Assembly (NCBI GenBank): GCA_038257015.1 | Contig: JBBSJS010000002.1 | Location: 1 to 45,573 of the forward strand | Length of the DNA: 45,573 nt | Source: UBA920 sp038257015 | Lineage (GTDB): Bacteria; Patescibacteriota; Doudnabacteria; UBA920 | Direction of reading: 5' to 3' | Part shown: positions 40,480 to 45,573 of the stretch, piece after piece | Numbering within the stretch: position 1 is the first letter of the stretch | Layout of the letters: each line of letters starts with the position of its first letter | Made by a program: the position numbers and the translations under genes | Notes under the pieces: generated by a model | What the model saw: the letters and a program-made list of their open reading frames with translations, nothing else | Database searches by the model: none | Told to the model about the DNA's origin: nothing

Positions 40480-41628
40480 ATGTTATTTAATTTCCATCTA
40501 CCGCACTATTTTGCTAACAAAGTTCGTTCTCAAGTTGAACATCTTTATTTTGCTGTAGGTATCGGTAACTTGGCTCAGTCTATCGTGGCTTTATTTGAGC
40601 CAATTTTTTTGTTTGCTGTTGTCGGCATGACCATAGAAGAAATTTTACTGTTCGTAGCAGCGGTTTACGCTATCTATATCTTTACCATTCCTTGGGGAGC
40701 TAAAATCGCCAGTCGTTACGGTTACGCCCATACTTTATTTTTTAGTATTCCGTTCACAATTTTGTTTTGGTTAACTCTGTACGGCGCTAAAGATAATCAA
40801 ATGATGTTGTTTCCTGCGATGTTCTTTTTGGCAATTCAAAAATCACTTTTCTGGCCTGCCTTTCATACCAGCCTGGCAAGATTTGCCAACGGGGGACAAG
40901 TTGCTAGAGAATTCTCGATGGCTTATTCAATTATGAACTTCGTGCAAATCATTGGCCCATTCCTTGGTGGTGTTATCGCAGTTTATTTCGGGATAGGTGC
41001 CACTTTCGTTGTCGCTTCAATTATATATTTGTTTGCTGCCATTCCCTTGTTTTGGAGTAAAGAAGTATTCACGCCAAAGGAATATACTTTTAAAGGCACT
41101 TGGGAGTTGTACAAGCAGTACCCGAAACACTTTTTTGGCTATTTGGGTTACGGCGAAGAGTTGCTAGCGTTAATTGTTTGGCCAATTTTTATTTACACAA
41201 TCGTTGATAATTTTGAACAACTCGGATTAATGATAACTGTATCCACCTTAGTGGCAACTGCTTTTGCTCTTTTAATTGGAATATTCACAGACTCGCACAG
41301 CAAACGGCTAACTCTTCGAGTAGGTGCATTCTTTACATCGTTAATCTGGCTGGCTCGCATTCCTGTAGCGTCAGCTTTCGGTGTAATTGTCACAGATTCT
41401 TTAGCCAGGACTTCAAAAAGTATTGTGACTATTCCTATGACAGCCTTAACTTACGAGAGGGCAGAAAGCACGCACATCATGCATTATGTAGTTGGATATG
41501 AACAAGCTCTTTCTATTGGTAAATTACTTGCTGCATTGTTAGGAATTATAGTTTTTGGTTTGACTGGTAGTTTTGCTGCGGTGTTTCTACTTTGTGCTAT
41601 CATAGCGCTGATGTTTTTATTACTTTAA
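40480..41628 (+). CDS. MFS-type membrane transporter
   Basis: 382 residues with 10-12 predicted membrane helices in two bundles separated by 'SKEVFTPKEYTFKGTWELYKQYPKHFF'. Family-like loops: 'GAKIASRYGYAHTLFFSIP' and 'IGIFTDSHSKRLTLRVGAF'. The substrate is not evident. It begins 26 bases after tsaC. Confidence 0.8.
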   Translation: MLFNFHLPHYFANKVRSQVEHLYFAVGIGNLAQSIVALFEPIFLFAVVGMTIEEILLFVAAVYAIYIFTIPWGAKIASRYGYAHTLFFSIPFTILFWLTLYGAKDNQMMLFPAMFFLAIQKSLFWPAFHTSLARFANGGQVAREFSMAYSIMNFVQIIGPFLGGVIAVYFGIGATFVVASIIYLFAAIPLFWSKEVFTPKEYTFKGTWELYKQYPKHFFGYLGYGEELLALIVWPIFIYTIVDNFEQLGLMITVSTLVATAFALLIGIFTDSHSKRLTLRVGAFFTSLIWLARIPVASAFGVIVTDSLARTSKSIVTIPMTALTYERAESTHIMHYVVGYEQALSIGKLLAALLGIIVFGLTGSFAAVFLLCAIIALMFLLL

Positions 41629-41647
41629 ATAGTGTCATAACTCCATT

Positions 41648-41676
41648 AACTAGCCTTATTTAAAAGGTTAGTTTTT
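41648..41676 (+). terminator. Terminator of the MFS gene, overlapping the glyA promoter
   Basis: AACTAGCCTT, loop ATTTAA, AAGGTTAGTT (one G-U pair), then TTT. Its T-run runs into the glyA -10 region. Confidence 0.7.
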
Positions 41677-41678
41677 GA

Positions 41679-41684
41679 TATACT
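41679..41684 (+). promoter_or_regulatory. -10 box of glyA
   Basis: TATACT ending 8 bases before the glyA ATG, a leaderless arrangement; no SD is present. Confidence 0.65.
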
Positions 41685-41692
41685 AAAGCTAT

Positions 41693-42949
41693 ATGAATTA
41701 TACAAACCTTGAATCAGCAGATAAATCAGTTTCTGAGGCATTGCAAAACGAGATGCAGCGCCAAAAAGAAGGCATTGAAATGATTCCTTCCGAAAATTAT
41801 GTATCAGAAGCTGTACTAGAAGCCTTGGGGTCTGTGTTTACCAATAAATACAGCGAAGGCTACCCTGGCAAGCGCTATTATGGTGGCCAGGAAAATACTG
41901 ATACTATAGAAACTTTTGCCATTGAGAGAGCGAAGCAATTATTTAATGCGGAACACGCCAACGTACAACCATTGAGTGGAGCGCCTGCAAATATTGCAGT
42001 CTACTTTGCCTTGCTTCAACCAGGGGATACTGTACTTGGTATGGATTTGTCACACGGCGGTCACTTAACGCATGGGCATCCTGTTACTCACATGGCAAAG
42101 TTATACAACTTCATTCGTTATAAGATGAAAGATGTTGAGACTGGTGAAATTGATTACGATGAATTACGAGAAGTTGCTTTGCGTGAAAAGCCAAAAATTA
42201 TTCTGGCAGGATTTTCAGCATACCCGCGTGAAATTGATTATGCAAAGTTAAAAGAAATTGCTATGGAGGTGGGCAGTATTACTATGATGGATGCGGCTCA
42301 CATCGCCGGTCTGATCGCTGGAAAACAACTTCGCAACCCGTTTGATGATGGTTTCGATATTGTCACTACAACCACTCATAAAACTTTGCGTGGCCCAAGA
42401 GGTGGTATGATTTTATGTCGCAATGAATTTGCTCATGCAATTGATAAATCCGTCTTCCCAGGATTTCAAGGTGGACCGCATATGAATAATATCGCTGCAA
42501 AAGCAGTAGCTTTCGGAGAAGCATTACGCCCAGAATTTATTGAGTACTCTAAGCAAACTTTAAGTAATGCTCAAACTTTAGCGACAGAATTGATGAACCG
42601 TGGTGCGAAACTTATCACTAACGGTACTAGTAATCACTTAATGTTAATTGATGTAATGATTTCATACGGTTTAACAGGAAAAGTTGCACAAGAAGTTTTA
42701 GATAAAGTCGGAATCACTTTGAATATGAATATGATTCCTAACGATTCAAGAAGTCCAATGGATCCAAGTGGTATTCGTTTAGGTACACCAGCAATTACTA
42801 CGCGTGGTGCTAAAGAAACTGATATGGTTAAAATCGCTGATTGGATAGTTAAGATTTTACAGAACCCTACAGATACTGATTTACAAGATAAGATTAAATC
42901 GGAAGTGCGCGAGTTCTCTCTGCAATTTCCAGTACCAGGAGTAAAGTAG
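41693..42949 (+). CDS. glyA: Serine hydroxymethyltransferase
   Basis: 418 residues. The fold-type I PLP enzyme is complete: 'EMIPSENYVSEAVLEALGSVFTNKYSEGYPGKRYYGGQENTD', 'NVQPLSGAPANIAVYFALLQPGD', 'DMDAAHIAGLIAG'-like 'MMDAAHIAGLIAGK' and 'TTTTHKTLRGPRGGMILC' with the PLP Lys. It interconverts serine and glycine and supplies one-carbon units. The next ATG follows its TAG with no gap. Confidence 0.96.
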   Translation: MNYTNLESADKSVSEALQNEMQRQKEGIEMIPSENYVSEAVLEALGSVFTNKYSEGYPGKRYYGGQENTDTIETFAIERAKQLFNAEHANVQPLSGAPANIAVYFALLQPGDTVLGMDLSHGGHLTHGHPVTHMAKLYNFIRYKMKDVETGEIDYDELREVALREKPKIILAGFSAYPREIDYAKLKEIAMEVGSITMMDAAHIAGLIAGKQLRNPFDDGFDIVTTTTHKTLRGPRGGMILCRNEFAHAIDKSVFPGFQGGPHMNNIAAKAVAFGEALRPEFIEYSKQTLSNAQTLATELMNRGAKLITNGTSNHLMLIDVMISYGLTGKVAQEVLDKVGITLNMNMIPNDSRSPMDPSGIRLGTPAITTRGAKETDMVKIADWIVKILQNPTDTDLQDKIKSEVREFSLQFPVPGVK

Positions 42950-43186
42950 ATGGAAAATATGAAAAAAACAAATCTGAAGAGATTATTAATAATTTCTGTT
43001 GCTACTTTCGTCGGAGGAATAGTATTTTTGTTTGTAGCTTCAATGCTACTGCCTTCATCTAATAACCAACCGGGAATGGGTTGTATGCAAGTTATGACAA
43101 AGGCGAGAAACCCGATACTGCCGTTTATAACTAAGTACTTTCCTAGTCCATGTCATGTACCTGATTCTTGGACAATTATCAGATAA
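42950..43186 (+). CDS. Small single-pass membrane protein
   Basis: 78 residues, start abutting glyA's stop (TAG|ATG). The N-terminus is basic, then one hydrophobic helix ('LLIISVATFVGGIVFLFVASMLL', about 12-34) and a short outer tail with two Cys. No family recognised. It is followed within 8 bases by uppP, so all three are probably one transcript. Confidence 0.68.
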   Translation: MENMKKTNLKRLLIISVATFVGGIVFLFVASMLLPSSNNQPGMGCMQVMTKARNPILPFITKYFPSPCHVPDSWTIIR

Positions 43187-43194
43187 AATTCACT

Positions 43195-44001
43195 ATGGAA
43201 ATTTTTCAAGCTTTTATATTAGGAGCGGTGCAAGGACTCGGTGAATTTTTGCCGATTTCTTCGTCAGCTCATTTAATTCTCACACCTTATCTCTTTGGTT
43301 GGAAAGACCAAGGATTGGCTTTTGATGTTGCTCTGCACTGGGGGACGTTACTCGCAGTAGTAACTTATTTCCGTAATGAAGTCTGGTTACTTGCTAAAGG
43401 TTTTTGGCATTCATTATTTAAATCAACTCGCGAAATCTCTAATAATTTGTATCAGAAACTAAGCTGGTTAATTATTTTAGCAACGATTCCAGCTGCTCTA
43501 ATCGGTAAACTTTTAGAGTCGAGAGTGGAAACAGTCTTCCGTAATCCATTGCTTGTAGCGGGCACCTTAGCTGTTGTGGGTGTGATACTACTCATTGCTG
43601 ATAAAGTAGGGAAGAAGGAGAAAAATTTGACCGAGATTGGTTGGTTAAATGCGCTTATAATTGGTTTAAGCCAAGCTGTATCAGTTATTCCTGGAGTGTC
43701 ACGAAGTGGCTCCACAATGATTGCTGGTTTATTTCAAGGGCTCACTCGTCAGGACGCAGCAAAATTTAGTTTTTTGATGTCTGTACCGATTATTCTTGGC
43801 GCTGGGATTTTAAAACTCCCGGAAATTGCGAGCATTGAAAATACATCAGCTCTACTGGTCGGCTTTATTTCTGCAGCAGTGTTTGGTTTTCTGGCAATTA
43901 AATATATGCTTCGATATATTGCTAATAGATCCTTTGCAGTGTTCACTTGGTATAGATTAATTTTAGCAGCTGTAATTGTGGTAGTTTATTTATCACGCTA
44001 A
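43195..44001 (+). CDS. uppP: Undecaprenyl-diphosphatase (BacA type)
   Basis: 268 residues from the ATG at 43195 (MEIFQAFILGAVQGLGEFLPISSSAHL), the canonical family start; the frame is open nine codons earlier. Signatures: 'GLGEFLPISSSAHLIL' and 'VIPGVSRSGSTMIAGLFQGLTRQDAAKFSFLMSVPIILGA'. Seven to eight membrane helices. It recycles the undecaprenyl carrier for wall synthesis. The PAP2 gene follows 12 bases later. Confidence 0.95.
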   Translation: MEIFQAFILGAVQGLGEFLPISSSAHLILTPYLFGWKDQGLAFDVALHWGTLLAVVTYFRNEVWLLAKGFWHSLFKSTREISNNLYQKLSWLIILATIPAALIGKLLESRVETVFRNPLLVAGTLAVVGVILLIADKVGKKEKNLTEIGWLNALIIGLSQAVSVIPGVSRSGSTMIAGLFQGLTRQDAAKFSFLMSVPIILGAGILKLPEIASIENTSALLVGFISAAVFGFLAIKYMLRYIANRSFAVFTWYRLILAAVIVVVYLSR

Positions 44002-44013
44002 GTATTTATAAAT

Positions 44014-44553
44014 ATGTTTGAAGTCAATCAACAACGATATCAAGACTGGCAGGAGCGATTAAAAACAGATCAGAACTTTAGAAAGTTTTGGGTGTTTTGG
44101 TCTAATTATTCTTCACCATTATTTATAATCGGTTTTATATATTTATATTACCAAAAAGATTGGGTGTTGATGGCTGCTTTTTCAGTGATTGCTTTTGCTT
44201 TTGCGCGCGGTATCTTAAACCCTTTGTTGGCTAAAAAATATCCAACCAAACGCCCTTATCAAGAATGGAATTTTAAACCGATTGAATCTAAATTATTATC
44301 TTGGGTCACTCAACATCCAAATTCCTTTCCTTCCAGGCATGTTATGGCAATGGCGGCGGTTGCGGGTGTGGCTTTCTGGTTCAATATTCCTACAGCAATA
44401 TTCTTTGTTTTAATCGCAGCTTTAACAGGAGCGGGGAGGGTAGTTTTAGGCTACCATTACCCTAGAGATATAGCTTTCGCGCTATTTTTTGGTACCTTAT
44501 CAGGATTAATAATCGTAGCCATGCTGAGGTTATTGCTCTTTACCGATGGCTGA
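44014..44553 (+). CDS. PAP2-family lipid phosphatase
   Basis: 179 residues with five membrane helices and all three PAP2 motifs: K..RP in 'KKYPTKRPYQ', PSRH in 'NSFPSRHVMAMAAVAG' and R-x5-H-x3-D in 'GRVVLGYHYPRDI'. It probably dephosphorylates undecaprenyl or phosphatidylglycerol phosphates. Beside uppP, this points to lipid-carrier recycling by two unrelated enzymes. Confidence 0.9.
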   Translation: MFEVNQQRYQDWQERLKTDQNFRKFWVFWSNYSSPLFIIGFIYLYYQKDWVLMAAFSVIAFAFARGILNPLLAKKYPTKRPYQEWNFKPIESKLLSWVTQHPNSFPSRHVMAMAAVAGVAFWFNIPTAIFFVLIAALTGAGRVVLGYHYPRDIAFALFFGTLSGLIIVAMLRLLLFTDG

Positions 44554-44603
44554 TTAGTTGGTACAATTACCAGGTATTTCTGAGCATTTTGTTAATTGCT
44601 GAT

Positions 44604-44688
44604 GGCCGAGTGGCGGAACTGGTAGACGCGCACGACTCAAAATCGTGTACCTTCGGGTGTGAGGGTTCGATTCCCTCCTTGGCCACCA
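44604..44688 (+). tRNA. tRNA-Leu (CAA), CCA encoded
   Basis: Acceptor GGCCGAG/CTTGGCC with one G-U, anticodon stem CACGA/TCGTG with loop CTCAAAA (anticodon CAA), a variable arm (TACCTTCGGGTGT) as expected for a class II tRNA, T-arm GGTTCGATTCC, then ACCA. Confidence 0.94.
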
Positions 44689-44726
44689 ATAGTTAGCAAA
44701 CTTTTGTCCAATGAAATAAAAAAATT

Positions 44727-45573
44727 ATGGACGGTATTACACCAAAACCAATTCAATCTCAAAATAACTTCCAACAGAATGACTCTGTTGGCAGTTCATC
44801 CAACCCTTCATCGCAGAACAACGATGATGTTTTTTTAACTGACGACTCCACTCAAGAACCAGCACAGCAAAATAAGAATGGTAATGAGGCTACTTTATCA
44901 GCCAAAAAGTTTTTGGACGAACAATATGATTCAGTTAACCAATCAAGACCGGCTAGTATGGACATGGGTCGTGTGGCTAATCCTAATATTCAATCTTCAC
45001 GCCCGTCTGGCTTGATTGCGCCATTACCAAGTAACGGTAATTCTCCATCATCAGATTCAAGTCATGACGAATTTGAAGTTTCTTTTACCCACAAAAATAA
45101 TTCAGCTTTTCACTCTAACATTGTTGCTAATTATAACTCGCAAGATAATGATGTAAATACAGCACAAACAGATTCAGAACCCCAAACAGTTGTTGTAGAA
45201 GAAATTATTGAACCCGAACCAGTACCAGTTTGGCCACCACAGAAAAGTGCTCGTGAAGAGGAGAAAGTCGCGCAACAAGAAGTGTCACAAGACAACCTAG
45301 GTAGTTTAATATCTACACCAATAGCCATGACTCCTGTTGCTCCAGAGTCCTCAGTACCACTTGATGGGATTAGCAGTTTGTCTCATACAACAATAGAGGA
45401 ATCAGGGATTTCGATACATGAACAAACCGATTCCTATAAGCCTCAAGCTCCTGTAGTGCAAACTTCAGTAGCGCCTACTCCAACACCTCCAAAAATTGAT
45501 GATGAAGAAAAGCCTACAGACTTCGGTTTAATTATGAGCGATAGTTTTAAAGAAGATGCTCAGGCTACTTCGG
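44727..45573 (+). CDS. Large disordered protein, 3' end beyond the window
   Basis: An ATG at 44727 opens a frame that stays open for 282 codons to the right edge. The product starts MDGITPKPIQSQNNFQQND and is rich in Ser, Pro, Gln, Asn, Asp and Thr, with Pro-Glu runs ('EIIEPEPVPVWPPQKS', 'VAPTPTPPKID'). There is no signal peptide or folded domain in what is visible. Long disordered N-termini of this type often precede a membrane segment or folded domain further on. Its function is not recognisable here. Confidence 0.8.
   Translation, partial: MDGITPKPIQSQNNFQQNDSVGSSSNPSSQNNDDVFLTDDSTQEPAQQNKNGNEATLSAKKFLDEQYDSVNQSRPASMDMGRVANPNIQSSRPSGLIAPLPSNGNSPSSDSSHDEFEVSFTHKNNSAFHSNIVANYNSQDNDVNTAQTDSEPQTVVVEEIIEPEPVPVWPPQKSAREEEKVAQQEVSQDNLGSLISTPIAMTPVAPESSVPLDGISSLSHTTIEESGISIHEQTDSYKPQAPVVQTSVAPTPTPPKIDDEEKPTDFGLIMSDSFKEDAQATS

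Noticed and set aside
1..45573. CRISPR array or insertion sequence
   Set aside because: I found no regularly spaced direct repeats and no transposase with terminal inverted repeats.
1..45573. UGA recoded as glycine, as in some CPR lineages
   Set aside because: UGA ends the frames at 24572, 39739 and 44553 at sensible points, and glycine positions use GGN throughout.

Overview
The window is AT-rich bacterial chromosome. Its gene set fits the Candidate Phyla Radiation (Patescibacteria): short gap-poor operons, many single-pass or small hypothetical proteins, several genes whose TATAAT box lies only 5-8 bases before the ATG (apparently leaderless mRNAs), a CPR-style XerC-like recombinase and a split of core genes that resembles that group. 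I cannot name the phylum more closely. UGA is used as a stop, so the genetic code looks standard.

Layout. 1-1582: a diversity-generating retroelement (DGR) cut by the left edge. It has a reverse transcriptase (RT, minus), a template repeat (TR) with eleven in-frame AAC codons (plus strand) and an Avd-like helical-bundle gene (minus), all just 3' of a tRNA-His gene. No target gene with a variable repeat (VR) is seen in the window. 1748-8047: a secreted M23 peptidase, then glycogen synthase and alpha-glucan phosphorylase, then a DEAD-box helicase with a disordered tail. 8121-11280: a FAD-linked dehydrogenase; a strong promoter with a folded leader of about 180 nt ahead of a small membrane/coiled-coil protein; a membrane-anchored trypsin-like protease. 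11380-14591: an operon of an RsuA-family pseudouridine synthase, an anchored C39-like peptidase and an ABC exporter. 14617-15027: two tRNA-Arg genes, the first preceded by a foldable copy of its own 5' end. 15084-20501: a membrane protein, a tRNA-dihydrouridine synthase, a dTMP kinase-like gene, a divergent pair of unknown genes with perfect Shine-Dalgarno (SD) sites (one product looks like a secreted beta-barrel), and a tyrosine recombinase.

20658-27587: rpsO and pnp with hairpins typical of autogenous control, then a two-gene unit whose second product carries a broken HExxH motif and an in-frame TAG, then tgt. 28051-33481: a beta-propeller-like protein, glycyl-tRNA synthetase, an M16 protease, endonuclease IV and two small proteins. 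33536-45573: an AI-2E family permease, PH-domain and TPR proteins, metG-tatD-M15 peptidase, a Sua5/TsaC-like gene, an MFS transporter, glyA, uppP-PAP2 (lipid carrier recycling), tRNA-Leu and the start of a long disordered protein.

Most of the window is housekeeping: translation, RNA decay, wall turnover and sugar storage. The parts most worth pursuing are the DGR with its unusual strand layout, the structured RNA leaders at 9836-10019 and 14660-14753, and the SD-type gene pair at 17923-19487.
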